A DNA stretch of 64,000 nt from Candidatus Magasanikiibacteriota bacterium (GCA_003518365.1 DOYU01000010.1:1-64000), one strand, 5' to 3'. Counted from the stretch's first letter, positions 53,028-60,937 are shown. Notes: generated by a model not told the origin, from the letters alone. Program-made: numbers and translations.

Positions 53028-53933
53028 TTAATAATTGGTAATTAACACTTCCTTGATCTGTTTCTTACCGTTATTGTGATAGCTGATATAATTGCTTTCA
53101 ATTTTGTGCGTCTTATATTTTTTCATCCAATCAATCAGTAAATCATTTTTACTTCCGTTATAATGGGTTACATTTGATAGGGCAAACTTTATACCCTTCT
53201 TATCCAAATCATCAATCATCCCCAGCAAGTCGGCTTCAGCTTTTTGATCCCACCGCTTGTTGTATTCGCTTGCTGTTATCAGATAGGGTGGATCTAAATA
53301 AACGAAATCATTCTTAGAATATTTCCGGTTTGCAAAATAAGCTCTGAAGTCCTTTGAACTTAAAGTCATCTTCTTATCTTGCACAAAATCAAAATAACCA
53401 TTCAGAGCGTTAACAACATTTTTATTAAAATCGACATTGCCAACCGGTAAATTAAATTTACCACCACCATTAAACCTCAACATTCTATTAAAACCATAGA
53501 TAAGTAGAATATACAGAATTAAAGGATCATTCTTTATGTGTTTATTTACGCAAACTCTTAATTTTTCGTAGCCCTCTTTATTAAATTTGGCAAAATAGGT
53601 CTTTTTCCATTCTTTTTTTAACGAGACCGGAATTATATCTTCTTTATAAGATCGTGATAGGTGATATTTCTTGATTATCTTTTCTACATTCTTAAAAAAT
53701 AAAGTTGGGTTATTTGCACTATTAATTAAGAAACGATGTATGTTGATTAAATTTTTATCGTTATCATTTAAGTAGTATTTATTTGCGTTAATATTTAAAA
53801 AGACAGTACCACCGCCGACAAATGGTTCGTAAAAATTGTCTACTTCCTGTGGAAATAAACCAGCCAGTTGCTTCATTAATTTGTATTTATCCCCGACATA
53901 AAATAGCGGGGATCTCTTAATTTTATTTTGCAT
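53028..53933 (-). CDS. D12-class DNA adenine methyltransferase (Dam-like)
   Basis: The 301-residue enzyme has SPLFYVGDKYKLM (motif X/I), FYEPFVGGGTVFLNI (FxGxG) and the catalytic FVYLDPPYLITASEYNKRW (DPPY). D12 enzymes methylate N6 of adenine. It likely protects one strand of the AlwI-type site. It overlaps the RadC-fusion gene by 11 bases. Confidence 0.95.
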   Translation of the reverse strand: MQNKIKRSPLFYVGDKYKLMKQLAGLFPQEVDNFYEPFVGGGTVFLNINANKYYLNDNDKNLINIHRFLINSANNPTLFFKNVEKIIKKYHLSRSYKEDIIPVSLKKEWKKTYFAKFNKEGYEKLRVCVNKHIKNDPLILYILLIYGFNRMLRFNGGGKFNLPVGNVDFNKNVVNALNGYFDFVQDKKMTLSSKDFRAYFANRKYSKNDFVYLDPPYLITASEYNKRWDQKAEADLLGMIDDLDKKGIKFALSNVTHYNGSKNDLLIDWMKKYKTHKIESNYISYHNNGKKQIKEVLITNY

Positions 53934-55740
53934 GGTTTACGGTGGTTACAAATAAATACTCTTTATGGTTTTTGAAATCGGTATTGCCAGCGTTGAAATG
54001 CCTGTAGTCTTTTTCAAAGACTTTAGTTTTTCCCTTTGCCGATAAAATATCCTTGATCTCTTGTAGAGTAATTTTATTTTTTGATGAATTGCTTTTTGAA
54101 TCGTAAGTATTATTGTAAGACACGACTAAATACTTGGCATTCAAATCTTTTACTAATTCGGCAAGCCTGTCTTTTGCTTGAACACGGCAATAATCGCTCA
54201 TATTTTCCTCCTGAGGCTTCAGGGCGGTCCCAAACAACTCTGGCTTATCCCATTTCGTTAAAGTTTCTAGGACATGGTAGAAACGACTATACTGCCTCGA
54301 GTTATAGGGTGGATCAATATAAACAATGTCAGCTTTAATTTTTTTAGCTAAGAGGTTCGTATCTTCTTTATAAATTGTGACATTTTTTACTTCAATCGGA
54401 TCAATAGGTCTCATAAAAAATCCGTCTTCGACATGTTCTTTTTTGAAATATGCATCATAGTGACCAACTGTATTGGCAACCTTATCGATTGAATACAATA
54501 ACGAAGCAATAAGAATATAATATTCTTTATCCGACAGGTTCTTTCTGTTTTCCTCTATAGTTTCTCTAATGAACCCTATTATTTTGGCTGAGTTGTGGCT
54601 AAAATACTTACCGCCAAAATTAGTAGAAAAATAATTATTCTCTAAATCACCACCGTCAATGTTGTTGTAGTCTTTGATAATATTTTCAATCTTGTTTTTA
54701 TCCCATTCTCCATTGCCAAAAAAGGCTTGATAAATTGCATAGTTAGAATGTAAAAAATCGTTAAGAATGATTTCATCATAGTGTCTGGCCGCAACAGCCG
54801 AAACCACTCCGGTCCCAGCAAAAATATCAGCGAAAGAGTTGCCTTTTTCGCACTCCTTATTAATTACGGAAAATATCCATTCAATAAGTTTGTGCTTACT
54901 GCCAATATATCGGCGGTTTTGTAATTGTAAATAATTCTTTTTTACCTGTGGAATATAAAAATAATTCTCCTGTACTTTTTCGGCACTTATTTCGTAAGCT
55001 GGTTTTTCAAGCTCTAAAAGAGCAAACAAAGTTCCTTGTACACCGTCAGCTACATAGTCATAACTCTTTTTATCTTTGCTTAATTTTTCAAAAAAGCTAC
55101 AGCTTCCGTTCTCCGCTGTGATAATAAAATCAATAACAGCAATGCCCATTATCTCTCCAGCTTGGGATATTTTTTGTACCACCTCAATATCTCTTGTACT
55201 GGGAGATGAATCTCCGGAGGGGTGATTATGAACTAATATGATACTAGCGGAGTTAAGTTCTACTGCTGGATGAAAAATTTCTCTGGGATGTATTAAGCTT
55301 TTATCTAGCAAACCTACACTAATAATTTCTTTCTTTATCAAAACATTTCTGGCGTTAAGATAAAGACACACTAAATATTCCTTTTTCTTGTCTCGTAGAT
55401 CGTATGTTAAAGATAAAACATCCTGTTGGTTTTTTATGATAGTGTCGCCACCTTTTTCTTCATCATAAAATCTTTTTACTAATGAAATGGCAGAAATAAT
55501 TTGTAAGGCCTTGGCTTGCCCAATACCAGAAACCTCTAATAGGTCTTCAACTTTAATATTTAAAAAATTCTTGCCAAATTTCTTAATAATCTGTTCTGAT
55601 AGCTGTTTAACATTTTTGCCTTTAATCCCACTACCCAGAAGAATCGCCAAAAGATCACTCTTTGAAAGTGCTTCTGATCCTTTTTTAAGGAACCTCTCTC
55701 GAGGACGATCTATTTTGGGGATGTCTTTTATTTTTGGCAT
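53923..55740 (-). CDS. RadC (MPN/JAMM) domain fused to a D12-type adenine methyltransferase
   Basis: Residues 1-225 are a full RadC: helix-hairpin-helix DLLEVSGIGQAKALQII and the metal site LVHNHPSGDSSPSTRD (JAMM HxHx7SxxD). Residues 274-605 are an adenine methyltransferase: QNRRYIGSKHKLIEW, FADIFAGTGVVSAVAARHYDE (about residue 307) and IVYIDPPYNSRQYSRFYHVLETL (about residue 476). RadC proteins are frequent in mobile elements with unsettled function, and I know of no well-described protein joining RadC to a methyltransferase. The gene is second in the operon, just after the HTH gene. Confidence 0.92.
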   Translation of the reverse strand: MPKIKDIPKIDRPRERFLKKGSEALSKSDLLAILLGSGIKGKNVKQLSEQIIKKFGKNFLNIKVEDLLEVSGIGQAKALQIISAISLVKRFYDEEKGGDTIIKNQQDVLSLTYDLRDKKKEYLVCLYLNARNVLIKKEIISVGLLDKSLIHPREIFHPAVELNSASIILVHNHPSGDSSPSTRDIEVVQKISQAGEIMGIAVIDFIITAENGSCSFFEKLSKDKKSYDYVADGVQGTLFALLELEKPAYEISAEKVQENYFYIPQVKKNYLQLQNRRYIGSKHKLIEWIFSVINKECEKGNSFADIFAGTGVVSAVAARHYDEIILNDFLHSNYAIYQAFFGNGEWDKNKIENIIKDYNNIDGGDLENNYFSTNFGGKYFSHNSAKIIGFIRETIEENRKNLSDKEYYILIASLLYSIDKVANTVGHYDAYFKKEHVEDGFFMRPIDPIEVKNVTIYKEDTNLLAKKIKADIVYIDPPYNSRQYSRFYHVLETLTKWDKPELFGTALKPQEENMSDYCRVQAKDRLAELVKDLNAKYLVVSYNNTYDSKSNSSKNKITLQEIKDILSAKGKTKVFEKDYRHFNAGNTDFKNHKEYLFVTTVNHAK

Positions 55741-55743
55741 ATT

Positions 55744-55938
55744 TTAATTCTTCTTTTTGGTTTTAATATTACTTGTCTCATCCAAAAAAGCATTGAGATC
55801 AGATTGCTTGATACGCCAAACACCAAGCTTGGATGCCTTTAACCTGCCCGACTCGATATATCGGGTGACAGTGCGTGTATGAACTCTTAAAATTTTGGCG
55901 ATTTCTTCTATTGTGAAAAGTTTTTCAATTTCGTTCAT
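55744..55938 (-). CDS. Excisionase-family HTH protein, likely operon regulator
   Basis: The 64-residue protein is a MerR-like/excisionase HTH (LFTIEEIAKILRVHTRTVTRYIESGRLKASKLGVWRIKQSDLNAFLDE). ATG 55938 is fixed because upstream in-frame ATGs would lie inside the promoter. As the first gene of the R-M operon it could act as a controller, or as an excisionase of the element. Confidence 0.9.
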   Translation of the reverse strand: MNEIEKLFTIEEIAKILRVHTRTVTRYIESGRLKASKLGVWRIKQSDLNAFLDETSNIKTKKKN

Positions 55939-55963
55939 AAGAATTATATTAGTCGTTGATATC

Positions 55964-55992
55964 ATTTTACCTCTTCTGCTTTTCATTGTCAA
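55964..55992 (-). promoter_or_regulatory. Promoter of the R-M operon
   Basis: On the minus strand TTGACA (55992-55987), 17-base spacer, TAAAAT (55969-55964), with 25 bases to the start codon. Confidence 0.82.
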
Positions 55993-56025
55993 AATCGCCG
56001 TATTTTGTCATAATACACTTGTGGG

Positions 56026-56107
56026 GTTGAGTAATCAGATATTACCGACTCAATCCCTATATCCAAAAATTAGTGAATGGCTGGCATAAAATGGGTCCCA
56101 TTCACTA
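56026..56107. promoter_or_regulatory. Two inverted repeats between divergent element genes
   Basis: First TTGAGT...ACTCAA with inner TAAT/ATTA (about 56026-56053); second TTAGTGAATG-19 nt-CATTCACTAA, a perfect 10-bp stem (about 56069-56107). The second is followed by a T-run only on the minus strand. They may bind the HTH regulator or form an attenuator of the divergent gene. Confidence 0.5.
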
Positions 56108-56153
56108 AAAAATGAACTGGGAAGTAAGGATTAGGCTTGCATCCAGTAAAAAC

Positions 56154-56846
56154 ATGACTATGAAAATGAAAAAGGCCTCAAAGACCACAAAATACAAATT
56201 CAACATAAAGAAAATTGTCTCTAAGTCAATGACTTACCGTTTTTCTCTCGGAATAGTTAAAGATGTTGTAAAAAATGCTCTGGAAAATTCCGGTATCAAA
56301 AATTCGGATGATATTATAAAGAGGCACGAGGACGAGATCGTAGAGCTAAAAGATAGGCTAAACAAAACAGACACTAAATTTGAAAGCTATAAAAAAGAGA
56401 CTAACAAAACAATTGCCGAATTAAAAGATGAACTGGGAAAAGTTAGTAAACAGAACCTGACTCAGATCGGCCGAGAAATGGCTATCGGTTTTTATGAACA
56501 GAGCCAAAAGATACGGTCCAAACAGAAAGAAAAGAAAACTAAAGAAACTTTGCTCTGCCTCTCCTCAGACGGCGATCTATACCTAGCGTCCAATCAACAA
56601 AAATGTTATCCGATGAGTAAAGAGAAAATGCGTGAGAAATTGATAAAAGTTTTATGCTCGGCCAAAGGTTATATCAAGACGGCCGAGTTGGCTGAAATGG
56701 TCGGCACGACCAATCAAGCGATTAGAAATTCCAAGCTGGAGATAAATAATAAATCTAAAAATCGGATTGGCATTGATAAACTGATTATCGGCCGTGACGG
56801 CAATGGCTATCGCTTAAATCCAGAATATAAAATCAAAATACTATAG
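56154..56846 (+). CDS. Coiled-coil protein with C-terminal winged helix
   Basis: The 230-residue protein has a basic N-terminus, a coiled coil (about residues 50-110, DEIVELKDRLNKTDTKFESYKKETNK) and a C-terminal winged-helix domain (GYIKTAELAEMVGTTNQAIRNSKLEINNKSKNRIGIDKLIIGRDGNGYRL), resembling the OmpR-type wing. It likely binds DNA. Start uncertain: ATG 56154 is used, others lie at 56160 and 56112. It diverges from the R-M operon and ends at a terminator. Confidence 0.75.
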   Translation: MTMKMKKASKTTKYKFNIKKIVSKSMTYRFSLGIVKDVVKNALENSGIKNSDDIIKRHEDEIVELKDRLNKTDTKFESYKKETNKTIAELKDELGKVSKQNLTQIGREMAIGFYEQSQKIRSKQKEKKTKETLLCLSSDGDLYLASNQQKCYPMSKEKMREKLIKVLCSAKGYIKTAELAEMVGTTNQAIRNSKLEINNKSKNRIGIDKLIIGRDGNGYRLNPEYKIKIL

Positions 56847-56878
56847 CGTAATAGTCGGTGTAGTTAATAACTTCAATG

Positions 56879-56905
56879 AGAGAGCCTGAAATAGGGCTCT
56901 TTTTT
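56879..56905 (+). terminator. Intrinsic terminator
   Basis: AGAGCC (56881-56886) pairs with GGCTCT (56895-56900), followed by TTTTTT. Confidence 0.85.
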
Positions 56906-56909
56906 GTTG

Positions 56910-56985
56910 CCCAACTACACCTGGGCATTATTCCAAGAGATGGGCAACGATTGGCAAACTATAAATGTGTGAGAGTAAAAAAATG
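56910..56985. repeat. Iteron-like repeats TGCCCA/TGGGCA and GGCAAC-TTGGCAA
   Basis: TTGCCCA and TGGGCAT form an inverted repeat, and TGGGCAACGATTGGCAA (from 56951) recurs with changes as CGGCAACATTTGGCAA near 58018. Such repeats may be binding sites of a plasmid-type initiator or regulator. Confidence 0.45.
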
Positions 56986-56992
56986 AAATGAT

Positions 56993-57244
56993 ATGCCAAT
57001 CAAACAAAGTGAGAGTTTCAAGACCGCCGATCTGGCATTGATCGCGGTGCTTTTATTATTAATGCCCGAATCTCTTGAGGTCGTGGATCGGACAAATCCG
57101 CATAAGGTCCTCTTTGGATTTAAAACTGACCGCAAGCTCGAAAAGCTTATGGACAGTTTTTGGAAACGAGAGCTTGTGGTCGAACCTCAAGCGTTCTTTA
57201 ACCAAATCAAAATCGCCAAAGCCAGGATCTATGTCCACGAATAA
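56993..57244 (+). CDS. DUF5659-type protein
   Basis: The 83 residues match DUF5659: FKTADLALIAVLLLLMPESLEVVDRTNPHKVLFGFK, then KLEKLMDSFWKRELVVEPQAFFNQIKIAKARIY. The family is common in Patescibacteria elements; function unknown. It starts a small operon with the next three genes. An AT-rich -10-like TATAAA lies upstream. Confidence 0.85.
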   Translation: MPIKQSESFKTADLALIAVLLLLMPESLEVVDRTNPHKVLFGFKTDRKLEKLMDSFWKRELVVEPQAFFNQIKIAKARIYVHE

Positions 57245-57246
57245 AT

Positions 57247-57456
57247 ATGAAGTTAAAACCGGAAACGCTGGAAAAACTCCGAGCGATTCTCAAAAAAGAC
57301 TTTGGCCAAGAAGTGAATGATCAAGACCTCCACGATATCGCATTCAATCTCGTGAGTTATTACGACGCTCTGTCGCGATTCTACTGGGAGGATATCACGA
57401 GCGGTCGAAAGCTTATAGAACCATATGACACAGTACCCGAGCGACAAACCACATAA
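57247..57456 (+). CDS. Hypothetical element protein, 69 aa
   Basis: Helical protein (LKPETLEKLRAILKKDFGQEVNDQDLHDIAFNLVSYYDAL) of unknown family, starting 3 bases after the DUF5659 gene and overlapping the next by 32 bases. Its conserved position in a set of such genes suggests a role in maintenance of the element. Confidence 0.7.
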   Translation: MKLKPETLEKLRAILKKDFGQEVNDQDLHDIAFNLVSYYDALSRFYWEDITSGRKLIEPYDTVPERQTT

Positions 57457-57997
57457 GATCAGAGATTATCGCGAATTGCCGTTTGCTTACCAAGATAAGC
57501 CAGCTTTGCGGTACATGCGACAACAATGGCTCGATAAGCACATTAGCATTGATGCCTACCGGAATCTCCGGAACATGTATCTGGCTTTGACTGAGATTGC
57601 CTCCAACAAAGCCAGTCAAACCATAGAGGCGTCCAACAAAACGCTTTTGATTTATTCCGGACTCAAAGACTGGCGAACGATTAAGAATTGTTTGTCCAAG
57701 CTCGAGGAGTGGGCTTTTATCGCGATCACAAAAACTCGGGGCGAGGATGCAAAGTTCAAGCCCCGAGGTATCACTTTGCTGTCCGTCCTACATCTGACGC
57801 AGGGTGGAAACCAATCAGCATCAAAAGCCGGACGGCATAGCACGCAGACTGCCTCCGGTGCAGAAGATATAGAAGGTAATGGATTAAAAGAAATTAAAGA
57901 AAATAATAAAGAAATTAACGGCCGGTCCAAGAATTTAAAACTCTTGGCCGAGGCGAGAGCCAAACTCGTAGCTAAGATGACCCTACAAAACAAATGA
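57425..57997 (+). CDS. HTH-containing plasmid-type protein, 190 aa
   Basis: Central region IASNKASQTIEASNKTLLIYSGLKDWRTIKNCLSKLEEWAFI reads as a winged-helix DNA-binding domain seen in plasmid replication or regulatory proteins. The C-terminus is low complexity and Lys-rich. It may be a replication initiator or repressor of the element; the iteron-like repeats around it support this but do not prove it. Confidence 0.6.
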   Translation: MTQYPSDKPHKIRDYRELPFAYQDKPALRYMRQQWLDKHISIDAYRNLRNMYLALTEIASNKASQTIEASNKTLLIYSGLKDWRTIKNCLSKLEEWAFIAITKTRGEDAKFKPRGITLLSVLHLTQGGNQSASKAGRHSTQTASGAEDIEGNGLKEIKENNKEINGRSKNLKLLAEARAKLVAKMTLQNK

Positions 57998-58085
57998 TTT
58001 TCGGTTATAAACGGCAACATTTGGCAACGAAATGAGCAAAAAACCGATAATAAATAATCATTAAACGATACTAAATGATACCTAA

Positions 58086-58559
58086 ATGGCTAAATCTGTA
58101 GACATAAAAAATGAAAAATATCAGAATGCGATCCGCTTAAAATATGGCGATTTTACTTATTTAGAGATTGCCCGGATGCTTAAAGTTTCTCATGTCAGTG
58201 TAAAGAGATGGTTTCGGTCAGACGGCTTACTGAAAGACGAATACGACCGATATGAAAAAGAAAGAAACCGTGTACGCGACAAAGAGACTGATACTGTGCT
58301 GGCGAGACATTCTGTAATTGCGGCCAATATTCTGGTCTCGCTTATGGGTGCCAAAAGCGATGTCATGAAATTCAGAGCTGTTAAAGCCATTTTGGATTAT
58401 GTACTGGGTCCAGTAAGAACCATGGGCAGTGACGATCCTTACGATAACGCCGATTATCGGCGAGATAGCGACAGTATTGCGAGAATACTGGAAAGTGCTA
58501 GGAAAAGACAACAAAAATCCACTGTGGGCAACTCGAGCTTAGCTTGTCCGAAAAAATAG
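58086..58559 (+). CDS. HTH protein, small-terminase-like
   Basis: The 157-residue protein has an N-terminal HTH (NAIRLKYGDFTYLEIARMLKVSHVSVKRWFRSDG) and a charged helical C-terminus, similar to phage small terminase or transposase-type DNA-binding proteins. No catalytic residues are visible. Upstream (58050-58085) are tandem 10-base units AAACGATACT/AAATGATACC. Confidence 0.65.
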   Translation: MAKSVDIKNEKYQNAIRLKYGDFTYLEIARMLKVSHVSVKRWFRSDGLLKDEYDRYEKERNRVRDKETDTVLARHSVIAANILVSLMGAKSDVMKFRAVKAILDYVLGPVRTMGSDDPYDNADYRRDSDSIARILESARKRQQKSTVGNSSLACPKK

Positions 58560-58618
58560 CGTATGTTGTGTCTTGAGACCAAAAGTCGAATTCGAACCTT
58601 AGTAAAATTAACAAAATT

Positions 58619-60406
58619 ATGACTATGACAATGCAAAACGAAAATGAATCGATGCGAGCCGTAGGATATGCCCGTGTCTCCTCCAAGGATCAAGAGGACA
58701 CTGGATACTCACTACCGGCTCAAGAAAAACTTCTACACGATTATGCCGACAGAAACGGTTTTGATCTGGTAAAAGTTTTTGCTATTCAAGAATCGGCGGC
58801 CGGAAAAATCCAACGAAAGATATTCCACGAGATGTTGGACTATGTGACCAAAGCCAAGATCAATACGATCTTCGTGGAAACCACCGACCGTTTAACCCGT
58901 AACTTCGCTGATGTGCCGATAATTGACGAATGGATACTGGCGGATGAAAAGCACACCATTCATCTGGTAAAAGAAGGCTGTACCTTACACAAAGACTCCA
59001 AGTCCCACGAATGGTTTATGTGGCGAGTCAAAGTGGCTACGGCCGAATATTATATCCGACTCCTTTCCGAGAATGTGAAAAAGGGGCAGAAAGAAAAATT
59101 GGCTCAAGGCTGGCTACCAAGCAAACCGCCACTGGGATACCAGACCACTGGCGAGAAAGGACACAAAATCCATATCATTGATCCGGACAAATCGCCACTG
59201 GTCAAAAAGATGTTTGACCTTTACGCCTCCAATCGCTACTCAACCAAAAAGCTGGCCGATGAAATGCATAAGCTTGGCATGCGGTCTCGAGGAGGAAATA
59301 AAGTCAGTCATTCAAGAGTCCACCAACTACTGGGCGATCCGTTTTATTATGGAATGAATCGCTGGAACGGCAAAGTCGCTCAAGGCGGACACGAACCGCT
59401 GATAACCAAAGAATTATTCATGCGATGCCAAGACATAATGCATAGCAACGGTACGCCGAAATACAACAAGCACAATCCGTTATTTAAAAATGTCTTCCAC
59501 TGTGAGGAATGCAAAGGCCGGATAACTTGGGAGATACAAAAAGGCCACTGGTATGGCCACTGCAACCATTATAAAAACTGCCAGCAAAAGGAATGGGTCA
59601 AACAAGAGAACATTGACCTGCAAGTAATGGAAAATATCGAGCATTTAAGCTCAAAGCACAACGAGGCCATAGAGAATATGCTCACTTGGGTCCAAGAGGC
59701 ACTCAAAGAAAGCCACGGCGAGGAGATAGAATTCCGACAAAAGGCCACTGGCGAACTTGAGCGACGCTACCAAGTCGCCACGCAAAGACTGGATAAGATA
59801 TACGATGACAAGATAGACGGCAAGATCAGCGAGGACTTCTACCAGAAAAAGTACCAGCAGTACAAAATTGAACAAGAGGAAGTGTTGGACGGACTGAATA
59901 AGCACAAAAATGCCAACCTCAAGTATTACGATATGGGGTCAACCTTTTTACAAATGGCCAAAGAGGCAAGGAGAATTTATTTGAACCGAAGCACGATTGA
60001 AATGGTCGACGACAAGAAACAACTTTTGTCCCTTTTATTTTCGAACCCTATAATAAATGGCAAGAAAGTTGAGATTTCATACCAGAAAGCCTTCAAAATG
60101 GTATTTGAACGAGTATCACAGATGTTGGGAGAAAATACAGACGAAAATACAACATTCGAACCGCTGAAAAAGCCCGTAGATAAAGAGAAAAGCAGAGCTT
60201 TTGGCTCTGCTCATCCCATATGGCTCGACGGGTGGGACTCGAACCCACGACCAATTGGTTACACGTCATCCACAATTTTCATTGCGGCGTGGACTATATC
60301 ATCACCCTCGCCTATTTCCGATCATGTCGGAATCGTTAGGGTGCGAAGCGCTTCCCCTGCATCAAATATGTTCGAACAAGGTACTCCCCGAAGGGATAGT
60401 CTCTGA
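58619..60406 (+). CDS. Large serine recombinase (integrase) of the element
   Basis: The 595-residue ORF has the resolvase catalytic domain (VGYARVSSKDQEDTGYSLPAQEKLL; catalytic Ser in ARVSS, and Arg in TTDRLTRNFAD), the recombinase domain (PLGYQTTGEKG, NRYSTKKLADEMHKLGMRSRGG), a Zn ribbon (FHCEECKGRITW...HCNHYKNCQQ) and a coiled coil. From about residue 535 the frame runs antisense into tRNA-Asn and 145 bases into its group I intron (IWLDGWDSNPRP is tRNA-derived), so the last 60 residues are probably acquired by integration and the native end is lost. Confidence 0.92.
   Translation: MTMTMQNENESMRAVGYARVSSKDQEDTGYSLPAQEKLLHDYADRNGFDLVKVFAIQESAAGKIQRKIFHEMLDYVTKAKINTIFVETTDRLTRNFADVPIIDEWILADEKHTIHLVKEGCTLHKDSKSHEWFMWRVKVATAEYYIRLLSENVKKGQKEKLAQGWLPSKPPLGYQTTGEKGHKIHIIDPDKSPLVKKMFDLYASNRYSTKKLADEMHKLGMRSRGGNKVSHSRVHQLLGDPFYYGMNRWNGKVAQGGHEPLITKELFMRCQDIMHSNGTPKYNKHNPLFKNVFHCEECKGRITWEIQKGHWYGHCNHYKNCQQKEWVKQENIDLQVMENIEHLSSKHNEAIENMLTWVQEALKESHGEEIEFRQKATGELERRYQVATQRLDKIYDDKIDGKISEDFYQKKYQQYKIEQEEVLDGLNKHKNANLKYYDMGSTFLQMAKEARRIYLNRSTIEMVDDKKQLLSLLFSNPIINGKKVEISYQKAFKMVFERVSQMLGENTDENTTFEPLKKPVDKEKSRAFGSAHPIWLDGWDSNPRPIGYTSSTIFIAAWTISSPSPISDHVGIVRVRSASPASNMFEQGTPRRDSL
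60181..60211 (-). terminator. Terminator of the tRNA-Gln/tRNA-Asn unit
   Basis: AGCAGAGC (60191-60198) pairs with GCTCTGCT (60204-60211); the minus strand continues TTTCTCTTTA. It lies inside the recombinase ORF on the other strand. Confidence 0.8.
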
Positions 60407-60650
60407 ACCTTTTTCCATGTATGGACGCACATACGTTTCTCTCTCAAGGAGAGTGCTCTTATGCACACCTATATAATCATACCTGAAAACTTGGCTGCGA
60501 ATTGCCATACAGATCCACAAGGGATCTGCGAAGGGTTCTCGCAATTCACTTCGTTGGCATCCTTCTGTTTCTAGAAGGAGCTGCTAGTGCGCCTAGATTG
60601 CTCTATACGTCTATTTACAGCCAACTGCTCTACCGCTGAGCTACCGTCGA
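60221..60650 (-). tRNA. tRNA-Asn(GTT) interrupted by a group I intron in the anticodon loop
   Basis: 5' exon 60650-60617 (34 nt) ends in CTGT; 3' exon 60261-60221 (41 nt) starts TAACC and ends in an encoded CCA. Joined, the anticodon stem GTTGG/CCAAT closes the loop CTGTTAA with anticodon GTT. Acceptor TCGACGG pairs with CCGTCGA, discriminator G, T-stem GTGGG/CCCAC. The neighbours tRNA-Gln and tRNA-Thr lack an encoded CCA. Confidence 0.93.
60262..60616 (-). ncRNA. Group I intron (355 nt) in tRNA-Asn
   Basis: The intron carries the conserved R element GTTCAGAGACTA (minus strand, 60408-60397) and S element GATATAGTCC (60300-60291), which pair as P7. The 5' splice site follows a U (exon end CUGU) and the last intron base is G. 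The internal guide GCAGCT, about 36 nt in, can pair with the exon GGCUGU, with a U-G pair at the splice site. No homing endonuclease ORF is inside. The insertion lies between anticodon bases 35 and 36. Confidence 0.93.
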
Positions 60651-60706
60651 ATATGTTGTAATCGAGCATAGTGTACTCGACTTGTGTGAGCCTGTAAAGA
60701 CTCTTG

Positions 60707-60777
60707 TTCGGGGACAGGGATTCGAACCCCGATAGTCAGGATCAAAACCTGAAGTCCTACCTTTAGACGATCCCCGA
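60707..60777 (-). tRNA. tRNA-Gln(TTG)
   Basis: Cloverleaf of 71 nt: acceptor TCGGGGA/TCCCCGA, anticodon stem TCAGG/CCTGA around loop TTTTGAT, anticodon TTG, T-stem CGGGG/CCCTG with loop TTCGAAT. CCA is not encoded. It lies 56 bases upstream of tRNA-Asn and is probably cotranscribed. Confidence 0.93.
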
Positions 60778-60784
60778 ATGTTTG

Positions 60785-60812
60785 ATTATATTGGCTTTTT
60801 CTTCTCTCCCAA
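60785..60812 (-). promoter_or_regulatory. Promoter of the tRNA-Gln/tRNA-Asn unit
   Basis: On the minus strand TTGGGA (60812-60807), 16-base spacer, TATAAT (60790-60785), with 7 bases to the tRNA 5' end. Confidence 0.65.
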
Positions 60813-60937
60813 AGCCAGTCTTTACATACAATTCACTTCTTCAAAAGAAACGAATTTTTCACTGTGAATTATTCGTAAAGGCCGAAATACCTTTGTAGAT
60901 TTTGTTTTTCCAGATTGATGATCCTTGAAACGCTGCG

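Larger units (their letters stand above)
47851..60220. mobile_element. Integrated element with serine recombinase and R-M/defense cassette (borders approximate)
   Basis: The block starts after the hairpin at 47850 and ends at the tRNA-Asn gene. Ends (47.85-48.64 and 56.1-60.2 kb) carry small unknown genes, DUF5659, HTH proteins and a large serine recombinase, and look richer in GC than the middle (48.65-55.94 kb), which holds restriction-modification genes. This suggests a defense cassette nested in a plasmid-like element. No direct-repeat att pair was found by eye, so exact borders are unknown. Confidence 0.65.
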
